This document shows positions 54,237 through 64,000 of a DNA stretch of 64,000 bases, one piece after another. Source of the DNA: Adiantum capillus-veneris (Eukaryota; Streptophyta; Polypodiopsida; Polypodiales; Pteridaceae). The DNA lies in NCBI GenBank assembly GCA_014529385.2, contig CM043954.1, forward strand, positions 7,939,806-8,003,805, written 5' to 3'. The notes under the pieces are model-generated. The model saw only the letters and a program-made list of their open reading frames with translations. It was not told the origin of the DNA and did no database searches. Both the position numbers and the translations under genes were made by a program. Each line of letters opens with the position of its first letter. The first letter of the stretch is position 1.

Positions 54237-56492
54237 TTGGACGATGAAGGTCACAACATTGCATTCGGAAACAAATGGTGGAAGATCTCAAAGGGATCTT
54301 TGGTGGTTGCCAAGGGAGAAAAAGTCGGTACACTTTACTTGTGTACTATTAGCACGCAACCTTCAGCTTGTGCAGCAGCTACAGAAGTTGACAGTGCGGG
54401 GTGGCACTACCAACTTGGGCATATGAGTGCCAAAGGAATGCAAATCCTTCAAACAAAGAAGCTTCTACCAGGTTTGAAAGAAGTGGACTTAGAGTTCTGT
54501 GAGGATTGTGTTTATGGTAAACAAAAGAGGGTAAAATTTCAAAAATCAAGAAATGAAAGAAAAAATAAAAAACTTGAGTTGGTTCATTCTGATGTTTGGG
54601 GTCCTGCAAGTACACCATCACTTGGTGGCTCGTTGTACTATGTAACATTTATAGACGATGCAACTAGAAAAACATGGGTTTATGTAATGAAGAATAAATC
54701 CGATGTATTTTCCATATTTCAAAGGTGGAAAGCCTTTGTGGAGAATGAAACAGGTAACAAGGTTAAATGCCTCAGATCCGACACTGGAGGTGAATATTAC
54801 AGCCAAGCTTTTGAAATCTTTTGTGCTAGCAATGGCATTCAGAGGCAAAGGACAACCCCAAGGACACCTCAACAAAATGGGATTTTGGAAAGGATGAACA
54901 GGACAATCATGGAGCGAGCACGAAGCATGCGACTACATGCTGGCCTACCGCTTGATCTTTGGGCAGAAGCTGTAAGTACCTCTGTGTACTTAATCAATCG
55001 GTCACCCTCAACGGCATTGGATGGGGGAGTTCCAGAAGAGGCATGGACAAGTAAACCGGTGAATTATGCATTTCTCAAAGTGTTTGGGTGTGTGGCTTTC
55101 ATGCACATAGATAGAAGCCTAAGATCAAAGCTAGATGCAAAGTCCAAAAAGTGTTTCTTCATTGGCTATGGAGAAGGTGACTTTGGGTATCGCCTATGGA
55201 ATCCTGAAGATGGTAAAATCTTAAGTAGTAGGGATGTAATTTTTAACGAACAAAATATGTACAAATATTACTTGGAAAGAAAACAAACAAAAGAAACAGG
55301 TGATGAGTACATGGAGCTTGAGGATGGTGAAGACTCAAGGATTACAAACGGTGACAATGTGCAACAATGTCAACCAAATGAGGAGCCTCAACCTATTCCC
55401 CGAAGATCTGCAAGAGCAAGTAGACCTCCAGAAAGGTTTGTTCCTTCCTTCAACCATCTCTTGATCCCAGATTATGGAGAGCCGGAATCATATGAAGAAG
55501 CTATGCAACATGAATCCAAAGAAGAATGGACGAAGAGCATGCAAGTGGAGATGAACTCACTACATCGCAACCAAACATGGGAGTTGGTTGAGTTGCCTAA
55601 AGGTAAGCGGGCACTTCAAAACAAATGGGTGTACAAGCTGAAGGAAGAAGAAGGTGGGAAGAAAAGGTACAAGTCTATGCTTGTGGTAAAAGGGTTTTCT
55701 CAAAAGAAAGGTATTGACTTCAATGAAATATTTTCTCCTGTTGTAAAAATGAACTCAATTAGGCTTGTCTTAAGCCTTGTGGCTGCTCATGATCTAAATC
55801 TCGAGCAAATGGATCTAAATACGGTATTCCCTCACGGTGACTTAGAGGAGGAAATCTACATGCTTCAACCAAAGGGGTATGAAGTAAAAGGTAAGGAGAA
55901 AATGGTTTGCAGATTAAAGAAGAGATTGTATGGTTTAAAGCAAGCATCAAGACAATGGTACTTGAAGTTTGATCGATGGATGTTGGATCATGGATTCACA
56001 AGATGCAACTCGGATCACTGCGTCTACACGAAGAATTTGGGAGATGGGAAATTCATCATCCTAATGTTGTATGTTGATGACATGTTGATTGCAAGTGCTA
56101 ACATGCAGGACATCAAAGACCTAAAAGAGGAGCTATCTAAATCTTTTTCAATGAAAGATTTAGGTGTTGCAAAGAGGATACTTGGTATGAAAATATCAAG
56201 GGACAGGACAAAGAAGACACTAAAGCTATCTCAAGAAGATTACATCAAGAAGGTACTAGAAAGGTTTGCAATGCAAAATGCAAAACCAATTTCTACACCT
56301 TTGGATGGTCACTTTAAACTAACAAAGGATATGTGCCCAAAGACAAAAGAGGAGATAGCCTATATGTCTAAAGTTCCATATGCTGCAGCGGTAGGTTCTC
56401 TAATGTATGCTATGGTCTGGACAAGGCCAGACATTTCACATGCAGTGGGAGTTGTGAGTAGGTTCATGGACAACCCAGGTAAAGAGCATTGA
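54237..56492 (+). pseudogene. Copia integrase and reverse transcriptase (751 codons open)
   Basis: The GAG-pre-integrase zinc domain appears as WHYQLGHMSAKGM and CEDCVYGKQKR. The integrase core follows, with LVHSDVWGPAS (first Asp), LRSDTGGEY (second Asp) and NGILERMNR (Glu), all kept. RT follows with WELVELPKGKRALQNKWVYK, LEQMDLNTVFPHGDL, RLYGLKQASRQWY and ILMLYVDDMLIAS, the catalytic Y-V-D-D intact. The frame stops at TGA (56490-56492) where Trp is expected (GKEH-stop-QAVKW), a TGG to TGA change. The position is the RT-RNase H junction. The ORF start at 54237 is not the natural start; the polyprotein began at gag. Confidence 0.93.
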
Positions 56493-57066
56493 CAAGCTGT
56501 GAAGTGGATACTTAGGTATCTAAAAGGGACAACAACAAATGCTTTGTATTTTGGAGGAACTGATATTTTTCTAGAAGGGTATGCTGATGTAGATATGGCA
56601 AGTGACAAAGATACTCGAAGGAGCACTACTCTGTGTTCACGGTTGGAGGCACAGCAGTAAGCCAGGCTTCAAAGATGTAGAAAGTGGTTTCACTTTCTAC
56701 CACGGAATCAAAGTATGTAGCAATGACGGAGGCAAGCAAAGAATCTTTGGCTTCAGAGATTCTTAGAAGAGTTTGGATTCAAACAAGACAATTGTGTCTT
56801 GTACAGTGATAACCAAAGCGCTATCCATCTTGCAAAGAACTCAACCTTTCATTCAAGGACAAGGTGAGATATCACTTCATACGCACTCTTTTGGAAGAGG
56901 GACAACTTAAGCTAGGAAAGGTGCATACAAGTGAAAATCCTGCAGACATGTTTGCAAAGGTGGTCAACAATGAGAAGTTGGGATTTTGCTCATCTTCAAT
57001 CGGCATTCAAGGATAAGAAGCTAGGATGGAAAGCAGTCTCACAGGTTTGGTTTGGAGATCAGTCTC
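56493..57066 (+). pseudogene. Copia RNase H remnant
   Basis: After the stop the reading continues QAVKWILRYLKGTTTNALYF and EGYADVDMASDKDTRRSTT. Here the usual A-D-W-A reads V-D-M-A. After frameshifts come VLYSDNQSAIHLAKNSTFHS and ENPADMFAKVV, the end of copia pol. Several frameshifts occur at about 56625-56790. Confidence 0.85.
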
Positions 57067-57078
57067 CAAGTGGGAGAT

Positions 57079-57785
57079 TGTTAAGTATGGAGCCTGATTT
57101 ACCCCTTGTAATTTTATGTGGTAAAAATGCACATTTGTAAGGCCTCTATTATGAGGAGAATCCATCGTGCGTGAAAGAAAATCACTCACCGAAAACCAAA
57201 ATTATCACAGTCAAAATTCAGGGGCAACTTTAAGGGCCTGCCCCCGATACTTTTTTTTTCCCACGCCGAAATATTCCTTTTCGCCGGAATATTATGGCCG
57301 GACGGCATCCAGAAAGTGGTCGGAAAACAACCAGTCGGTTGGCTGGTAGTCAATGGCCGGTGGCCAGTGGTCGAAAGTCAATGGCCAGTGACCGGTGGTC
57401 GAATTCAATGGCCGGTGGCCGAATTCAAACGCGGACTTGTCTTCTCAAGGGCGGCCACACATGGGCAGATTGAAAAGTCCGATTTGGATTTATCTACACA
57501 AGGGCGGCTACGCATGGCTGCCTCTCATGAGAGAGGACAGCCCTTTTGGCCTATAAAAGGAGGCCATTTCTAATCCCTTTGTAAACTACTTCTTGTTTTG
57601 AAGTACTAAAGCCATTGAGTGACTGTTTTCCCGTGGACATAGCCCACATTGGGTGAACCACGTATATCGTGTGTACTCTCTCTCTCTCTCTCTCTCTCTA
57701 CTCTACAATCTCGTGTATGTAATTTGTCTCTCTTCATTAAGTAATCTACTCAATTATCTATTTAGCTACGTCTTATTTCCTAACA
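57079..57785 (+). repeat. 3' LTR of copia element F, with 86-bp deletion
   Basis: It lacks the equivalent of 52651-52736, just after the TATA box (57552-57558), with TA at the joint. Otherwise it is highly similar to the 5' LTR. GTAAT follows directly. Confidence 0.93.
57675..57698 (+). repeat. Short (CT)n in the copia 3' LTR
   Basis: About 24 bp of CT. The 5' LTR has a shorter run at about 52838-52855, so the repeat expanded after insertion or differs between copies. Confidence 0.85.
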
Positions 57786-58200
57786 GTAATGATATTCAAG
57801 TTACTCGGGTGATTGCCTCGTGATTGCCCCTACTTTTTTCAGGTAGAGATAATTGTTTCCCAATCTTGAAATAGTTTTATTTGTCTCATACATGGTATTC
57901 CCATATGATTTCATAGTTGAGTTTCTTTCCAAAATCTACAATGGAAGAAGTGTGTTGATAGTCAATTTTGCAAGAAGTGACTATCACTTTCTCAAGTAAG
58001 CCCATTGGTTTCTCTATGTGTCCATCTGCCAATTGCAGTTTCATTCTTGTTTCTCGGATTTTTTATTTTCCTCAAGCTTCCCAACAGATATCTTTGATTT
58101 CTATGCAATGCCTGAACCACTGTCTAAAATAGCCATGGTATTTATATCATTGTACTATACTGGAAGGATAATGTTTCCCTCATTCGCTTTGCAATAGTCC
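57786..58200 (-). pseudogene. A2 protease part, resuming beyond copia element F
   Basis: Homologous to 10455-10870 of element A, including the phrase 'atatgatttcatagttgag' (about 57903-57922; 10566-10585). The minus-strand reading gives MAILDSGSGIA with the catalytic Asp codon at 58122-58124 (GAC), unlike element A's Asn. Several stops are present. Confidence 0.8.
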
Positions 58201-58682
58201 CCTACTGCCCAAATTGGGCCGAGATGCATTGCGATACCCATGAAACTTGTAGGGGAAGGAGTTAGTGTGCAAATTCATGAGGGGTCAACCAAGACAGAGA
58301 GGGGGACTGATTTTTGCAAGGCATTATCACTTACACACTCATACACTCTCATGTGTGAAGTAAAGAAGACTCTCTCACCTTCTCAAGCTTTAATGAAGAG
58401 CTCATCATCTACTCCAAGCTTGTGAGAAGGGAGGCCTACACCAACAACTCTTGGCTTTGTGATGCAAATTAACCAAGAGCCAGGCTACTCCATGTAAATC
58501 CGGTCCTCAATTGTTGTCAATAGATTAATTTCTCTCTCTTTTGAAGCATTGTTCATGCCTATCTAACTAGGTGTTATGCTTTTTGTTGCTCTCTCCATCT
58601 AAGCACTCTTGCTATACTCATTAGGAATCTATTCTAATGAAATGCTCACTATGTATATGTTATTTTCCACTACACACAAGCT
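58201..58682. other. Unassigned sequence between A2 and element G
   Basis: No domain recognised. A short plus ORF (58240-58425) is not convincing. Likely another LTR or leader fragment. Confidence 0.3.
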
Positions 58683-59158
58683 CGTTAGGAAGAGAATGGG
58701 GTCTAGGAGGGCCTCTTTATTTGGCAGTTTAAGGAAGTTATACCTTTAGTATTAAGAAAGTAATCAAAGGATAGTTTTTGAATTCAAACAAGCAAAACGG
58801 CTAGTTTATTTGAATTCAAAGTTTCCCCCCAAAATGAAATTTAAAATCTAGTGGGTAGAACCATATCATGTAGCATATCTATGGAAAGAGCTCGACGTGT
58901 AGATTGTAGATCTAAGATCTCCTCTCAAATCATAGATCATATGTGGGAGTTATGAAAGGCCAAAAATCATAAAATCTTCCACCTCCTTTTTGGGGGGGAA
59001 AGTGCATCCTTTGACCACTCTTACACACCCACCATTCTTGCACACATGACATACACCTATTTGTCAAAATGTTATTCACCTCTATATGCTCATGGAAAAT
59101 AAAGAATCCCTCCTATACCCCATCCTCTTCCTAATGTACTAGACCATTAAACGTTACA
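58683..59158 (+). repeat. 5' LTR of gypsy element G, with inverted ends
   Basis: Homologous to 51539-52025. It ends ACGTTACA directly before a PBS at 59160. The first 38 bp (TTAGGAAGAGAATGGGGTCT...) pair with 59097-59134 at 34 of 38 positions. The start reads CGTTAGG rather than TG, so the exact 5' edge is uncertain. Confidence 0.7.
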
Positions 59159-59159
59159 T

Positions 59160-59171
59160 TGGTATCAGGGC
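59160..59171 (+). other. Primer binding site of element G (tRNA-iMet, one mismatch)
   Basis: TGGTATCAGGGC against the usual TGGTATCAGAGC, one base after the LTR end. Confidence 0.8.
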
Positions 59172-59576
59172 ACAAGGTTTCTCTTTTCTTGCTCAAGAAG
59201 GGAGGTCCTCAAGCTAGCTATAAATGGTTGGTATTATTAATTGCAATTGAGTAAGTAGAATAGGGATTTTTCAGCCTTCCAGTGCGCTTGCTTCATGCGC
59301 AAATAATGGGGCATCACCGTAGAGAGCTATGGTCTTAATAGTGGAGTCCTACGGGGCTTGCCTAAGGCTTAACCACTATTAAGCTATTAGAAGCTTGACT
59401 GAAGGCAGTACTGTTTTGGTGTTGAAAGACCCTCTCTTCTATTGCTTGCAATTAATGATATTTGAGCCATAGGTACAGGAGCTTGAGTGCTTTTCTAAAG
59501 GGGTAAAGAGGAGTAGCAACTAGGGCTTGAAGTGCCAAAGTACACCTAAAAAAGTTTACACCTAAAAGCTGTTATA
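59172..59576 (+). other. 5' leader of element G
   Basis: Noncoding. The first plausible ATG (MANNSKESEINVDS) is at 59577. Confidence 0.6.
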
Positions 59577-60971
59577 ATGGCTAACAATAGTAAAGAGAGT
59601 GAAATTAATGTTGATAGCTTTGATTTGCTAATGAGCAGGCTACTAATGATGCCCGTATGCTTGTTAACTACCTTGTTTCTAGGCTTCAACAAGCCATGGG
59701 AAATCCATTCCTCCAAAGTGAAGTGCAATGGTAGCTTTGTGCTCATGGGATTCTTCAAACTCCCACCATGAAGAGACAATACCTAGGAACCCTCCTTGTG
59801 AGACTTACAAAAGAGGCCTCTCTCCGATTATGAAGAAGAAGAGGATCCGTAGGAAGGGATCAAAATTCTACTACTTGACAACACATCTCCTTCCCAAAGG
59901 AGATCAAGAGCCACTATCAAAAGAACGAGAAATAAGTGAATCTCCTGCCACCTTGATGGAGATGGCTCCACAAAAGGTGGTGGGAAAAACACTCTCCAAC
60001 ACTCCCTAAACGGAGAAGTCCATTGCACACTTCTCCACACCATAGTTCAAAGAGGGATGACAGAAAACAAGAGAATAAAAAGGCGAGAAAGAGGTCATCA
60101 TCTTCTCCATCTTTGTCATCGTCTTCCTCTTATGAAGAAAGTGATGGTGCAGACAAGGAAGACCAAGGGAAGAAAAAGGCAAGAAAGAGGTCACCCTCTT
60201 CTCCATCCTCCTCAAATTCTTCCTCCTCGGAAGAAAGTGATGGTGCAACTTTTGAACCACCAAAAAGAAGAGGCCATAGGAAATCCTATGCCACATGGAA
60301 GAGATCAGCTCAAGAAGTTTAAAGAGGGAGGAAAGAACATATATTTCCTTACCTACGATGGCACCTTTGTTGCTACTGACAAAGTCTAGGCCTTCATCCA
60401 ACAATTCGATTGTGGCGTTTGGAGATGAGGGCTTCACGAAGTCCTCTAAGCTATGCCATATAGCTATGCATTTCCAAAAATCCACCAGGCAATGGTGGTC
60501 TAGACTATGAGAAAATAGTGAAGCTCCATGAACATTGGAAGCTTTAAGAGCTTCCATCATGGAGCAGTTTTTGGCTACCATGATGACAAAGACAAAGTAC
60601 TCCCCGAATGGCAAAGCTTGAAGCTCTCTCCCTACAAATCTATTAACAAATATGTAGACAAGTTTTCGGACTTACATCTCAAGGCCACTATCTTGAAAAA
60701 TATGGATTTTGGAGAGCAAAAACAACAATTTTGTGCGGGCTTAACTGAAGATATGGCAGAGAATGTCAACTCCCAAAGGCCACGCACCATATCTACGGTC
60801 ATACAACATACCATGATGGCTTCACAAATAAATTTCCAACAAGGGGCTAAGAGAAATCTTAAGCCCACAGAGAACAAAGACCATAACAATGAGCCTAAGG
60901 GGAAGTACAATGTCCAAAAGTCTCCTAAAGGCAATGCCAACAACAGTAAAGCTAAGGAGAAGAGAGTTTAG
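59577..60971 (+). pseudogene. Gag of gypsy element G, with duplicated SR-like spacer
   Basis: Start MANNSKESEINVDSFDLL at 59577, then frame changes at about 59640-59730. At 60023-60322 a spacer carries two copies of a K-K-A-R-K-R-S-x-S-S-P-S unit, each ending E-E-S-D-G-A. These are Arg/Lys-rich blocks followed by Ser runs, looking like nuclear-localisation or SR-type sequence. Capsid-like sequence follows: KEGGKNIYFLTYDGTFVA, HIAMHFQKSTRQWW, then 60528-60971 with KVLPEWQSLKLSPYKSINKY and FGEQKQQFCAGLTEDMAENV. The latter fits retrotrans_gag. It ends with a basic Asn/Lys-rich tail. Multiple stops are present. Confidence 0.7.
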
Positions 60972-61064
60972 AAAGGCAACCGCTGCTTCAGGTTGGGGGA
61001 GCAAATGCATGCTTATGGTGCTTGGCCACACAAGAATACATAGAAGGAGACTCCTAGAGCTACC

Positions 61065-61469
61065 TTGGTCAAAATCCAAGAAGAAGAAGCTCACCACAAA
61101 GGATCTCCTCTATGCCATGCTTGGGGAAAGGTAAGAGAACATGATGCTTTTATTCTCTTTGACCCTGGTTCTACTCACAATTTTATATCCACAGAGTTGG
61201 CCACCAAGCTAGACATCCAAGCCTATGGGATGGGAGATGTCCTACCCATCGATGGTTCTTTCAAGGGGCAAGAAGCTTTAGTCACTCCCTTAATTGAGAA
61301 ATTGAGGCTCCCTGTCCAAATCTATGTGGACAAAGAGGAATTCTTTATCTCTCCTCTCAAGCATGAGGATGTAATCCTAGGGGCACCATGGCTTGATTGC
61401 ATGGCTACCAATGTTAAATTCCTTGAAACAAAAATCACTTTAGGTTTAGGGAAAAAGATATGTACATAG
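61065..61469 (+). pseudogene. Aspartic protease of element G
   Basis: REHDAFILFDPGSTHNFIS gives the catalytic Asp in a D-P-G-S setting, a form also met in plant chromoviruses. ELATKLDIQAYGMG and HEDVILGAPWLDCM (I-L-G-x-P-W-L) follow. A stop at 61467 is followed by a frame shift into the RT linker. The reading frame is uninterrupted through the domain. Confidence 0.85.
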
Positions 61470-62590
61470 ATGCTAAGGAGTTGGGTAACACCATACCCAT
61501 TGTACATACGCAAGCTTTCGATAAGTCAATAAAGAGCTCTATTTCTGTGTACATGATTTTTGTTAAAGATTCGCAAAATGAACCTAACGCTTTAGCAAAA
61601 GAAAATATAAACAACCACAAGGAATTAGAGTTATCCAATTTTCTCAAGGGATTTCAAGATGTTTTTATTGACGACATCCCTTGTGAACTACCTCCTAAAT
61701 GAGGCGATGATGACCATGCAATTGAACTTCTTCTTGGAAGTTCATCGCCTAGTAAACCTCGTTATAGAGTTTCTCAATCTCAATAAGAGAAGATTCTGCG
61801 GCAAGTACATGAGCTAGTTGAGAAGGGCATGGTTAGGCCTAGCTCATCTCCATTTTTACCACCTGTGTTATTAGTGCAAAAGAAAGATGGCACATATCGT
61901 ATGTGTGTTGACTATAGAGAACTAAATAGGATCACTATCAAGAATAGGTTTCCTGTTCCACGGGTAGAAGACCTATTTGATAAGCTACAAGGGTTGACCT
62001 ACTTGAATAGAATTGACCTAAAAAGTATCTACCATCAAATAAAGATAGTTGATCAAGATGTAAAGACCTCATTTCGCACTATGCTTGGTATTTATGAATA
62101 CATTGTCATGCATTTTGGCTTGACCAATGCACCAACCACATTTAACAGCTTGATGGAGAAGCTATTTAGGCCCCACTGAACCTTTACTAGAGTGTTCTTT
62201 GATGATATCATCATCTACTCTAATTCACTAACAAACACAAGCAACACCTCCAGGTAATATTTCAAGTCTTACAAGAGAATAACCTTTATATTAATTGAAA
62301 GAAAAGTGAGTTTTTCGTACAAGAGATTCAGTATTTAGGTCACATTATCTCTCAAGATGGCATCCAAATGGATCCATTAAAGCTAAAGGTAATAAAAGGA
62401 TGGCCTAATCCAAGGAATCTACATGAGCTAAGAAGCTTTGTAGGTACGTGTGCATACTATATATGCTTCATAGAAAAGTTCTCATAAATTGCGGGACCAT
62501 TACATGACCTAACAAACAAAAACATTAGGTATGCATGGTTTGCCAAGGAGAACAATGCTTTCAAAAAGCTTAAAGAAAAGCTTATCTCTC
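61470..62590 (+). pseudogene. Reverse transcriptase of element G
   Basis: After a linker (61460-61702, ending CELPPK and a stop) the RT shows MVRPSSSPFLPPVLLVQKKD and YRMCVDYRELNRITIKNRFP. Then come LNRIDLKSIYHQIKI (catalytic Asp) and YIVMHFGLTNAPTTFNSLME. After a stop at 62179 the catalytic VFFDDIIIYSN block follows. Further pieces read YLGHIISQDGIQMD-type sequence and GWPNPRNLHELRSFVGTCAY. At least six stops are present. The F-F-D-D-I form and domain order fit a chromovirus-type gypsy, but the chromodomain would lie beyond the window. Confidence 0.85.
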
Positions 62591-62952
62591 AACCTGTGCT
62601 TACACTACCGGATCTCTCAAAGCCATTTGAGGTCCAATGTGATGCTTGTGGTGATTGCCTTGGAGTTGTTTTACTCGAAGAAGGGCATGCCATAGCCTAT
62701 GAAAGTCGAAGGCTCGACCATGTTGAGCAAGATCTAGGCATATATGAAAAGGAACTCCTTGCAGCTATACATGCCTTAGACTCGTGGAAGCACTCTTTAT
62801 TGGGGACTCCTTTCATTTTGTGGATGGATCACCAAAGCCTTAAGTACTTCATGACGCAAAACAAGCTCTTCGACAAACAAACGAGGTGGGAAAATTTCCT
62901 TTTGCAATTTCATTTCATATTGCTCACATTGCTGGCAAGCATAATCAAGTAG
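62591..62952 (+). pseudogene. RNase H of element G
   Basis: KPFEVQCDACGDCLGVVL carries the first Asp, then GHAIAYESRRLDHVEQDLG, YEKELLAAIHALDSWKHSLL and LWMDHQSLKYFMTQ. This is the typical gypsy RNase H order. A frameshift at about 62900 leads to the next frame (62886-63608), which holds HIAGKHNQVADVLSRW, the RNase H end. Confidence 0.88.
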
Positions 62953-63961
62953 CCGATGTACTCTCAAGATGGACGAGAGTGAATGTGGTTTCCATAGCAG
63001 CTCACAATGATCTATCTTATATGATGGATGAGTACGCTATTGATCCCAATTTTAGAAATGTGATTTCAGCCCTTACACTAAGGAAGAAAGAGGAACCATT
63101 TACTTTACAAGATGGTTATCGTCTCTATGGAAATAGACTATGCGTTACTAACTCACTACATGAGAAAGTAGTGTATGAATCTCATGCTCCTCCTTATGCG
63201 GGGCATAGAGGGATTCAATCTACCCTAAAATGGATTGAAACATATTTCTATTGTCCTGCCATGAAAGAAAACATACAAGAGTATGTTTCTAAATGTGTGG
63301 TATGCCAAAAGTCAAAGTTTGATAGAGGGAAGCAGGCTGGATTGCTTCAATCTTTGCCAATCCCTAATTCACAATGGAAGAGCATATCCATGGATTTTAT
63401 CTTTGAATTGACTAAGTCTATCCATGGGAATACAGGAATATGGAGGATAGTAGACAAGTTCAGCAAACAAGCTCATTCTATACCTATCAAAAAGATTATC
63501 AAAGCCCATCAAATGGCAACCCTCTTCATATCACAAATCTTCAAGTACCATGACTTGCCGATGTCCATAGTGTCGGATAGAGATCCTAGAATGACGAGTA
63601 ATTTTTAGAAGGGTCTCTTTGAGAATTTAGGAAGAAGGCTAAACTTCTCTCTGGCCTATCACCCACAAAGGACGGCCAAAGTGAAATATCTAACCTAACA
63701 ATTCTTGATCCACTAAAAGCCTATGTAACAGAAGTAGATCAAAGGTCCCAATGGGAGAAGTACTTACCCTTAGTGGAGTATGCCTACAACAATATTGTAC
63801 ACACCCCCACGGGAGAAGCACCTTTTGAGGTAATTGAGGGAAGATCAAAAAGTCCTCTGCTACTTAAGGTACACGGGAAGATCTTCACTGCAAATGAGTT
63901 TAGCCTAAACCTACAAGAATCTTTGCAAAAGATTAAGGATGCTATCTCTATCTCACAGTAA
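62886..63961 (+). pseudogene. Integrase of element G, running to the window edge
   Basis: The HHCC zinc domain appears as HAPPYAGHRGIQSTLKWI and CVVCQKSK (63187-63330). The core shows SISMDFIFELTKS (first Asp) and LPMSIVSDRDPRM (second Asp). A TAG at 63606-63608 sits where W-K-G is expected. The YHPQ block at 63659-63670 is followed by a small deletion; the next frame supplies the D-G-Q-S-E with the catalytic Glu. From 63773 the reading VEYAYNNIVHTPTGEAPFEV matches the integrase end. A stop lies at 63959. The GPY/chromodomain part would be beyond 64000. Confidence 0.85.
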
Positions 63962-64000
63962 AGGCAAAAGGCTGGTGCTGATAAGCATAGAAGAGCCCAA

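Larger units (their letters stand above)
52148..57785 (+). mobile_element. Element F: complete Ty1/copia retrotransposon (TNT1/Tork-like)
   Basis: LTRs lie at 52148-52940 (793 bp) and 57079-57785 (707 bp), with TGTTAAG...CCTAACA ends. A perfect 5-bp target duplication GTAAT (52143-52147, 57786-57790) flanks it. A tRNA-iMet PBS at 52943 and a PPT at about 57067-57078 are present. The internal order gag, protease, integrase, RT, RNase H is the copia order. It inserted into A2 in the opposite orientation. It carries several inactivating changes and so is non-functional now, but its pol frame is open for 751 codons, so it is one of the youngest elements here. Confidence 0.95.

Overview
This window is repeat-dense nuclear DNA of a plant, most likely a seed plant. 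It is built almost entirely from nested, decayed transposable elements. No host gene, tRNA, rRNA or prokaryotic feature was recognised. The plant assignment rests on several features together: Ty3/gypsy elements of the non-chromoviral (Athila/Tat-like) and chromoviral types, a TNT1/Tork-like Ty1/copia element, a CACTA (En/Spm) transposase with a DUF4216-like segment, plant-type primer binding sites (initiator Met and tRNA-Asp), and long (CT)n/(GA)n tracts. The species cannot be told from sequence alone.

Layout. 1-6425 (minus): an unknown retroelement ORF (1-3291), an LTR/leader-like stretch carrying repeated palindromes (3292-5506), and the 3' end of a protease plus 'W-x-x-K tail' protein (5507-6425). 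6430-25445 (minus): gypsy element A, with gag at 22617-24981, protease at 10.5-10.9 kb, RT at 8.5-9.5 kb, RNase H at 7.8-8.5 kb and integrase at 6.4-7.7 kb. A is interrupted by a 288-bp MITE in the integrase and by complete element B (11731-22465, plus). B is an LTR retrotransposon with 0.92-kb LTRs, a tRNA-Asp PBS and gag/protease-like remnants, but no RT, RNase H or integrase. 25446-26640 (plus): an LTR and PBS followed by five ~171-bp tandem repeats. 26.6-34 kb: DNA-transposon territory with an unassigned minus-strand gene remnant, a LINE-like zinc-binding fragment, a CACTA transposase pseudogene and extreme homopolymer/microsatellite tracts.

34669-42815 (plus): element C, a second RT-less gag/protease element with four zinc knuckles. 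43.8-45.96 kb (minus): the 3' end of a chromovirus (integrase GPY module, chromodomain, PPT, LTR). 46.3-50.1 kb (plus): element D, with protease, truncated RT, an unknown 3' ORF and an LTR. 50.1-58.2 kb (minus): A2, a second copy of the A family. It is broken by an LTR-like palindromic repeat (51539-52025) and by a complete copia element F (52148-57785, TSD GTAAT). 58683-64000 (plus): gypsy element G, running off the right edge.

How the parts relate: A and A2 are decayed autonomous-type elements carrying pol. B, C and the 5507-6425 remnant encode only gag/protease products that end in Trp-rich 'W-[IV]-P-K' repeats, so they would depend on enzymes supplied in trans. B and C, and the chromovirus remnant, carry a stem-loop immediately upstream of the polypurine tract. 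In B and C the stems differ but still pair, and the loop is the same. These two shared traits are the most interesting signals in the window.
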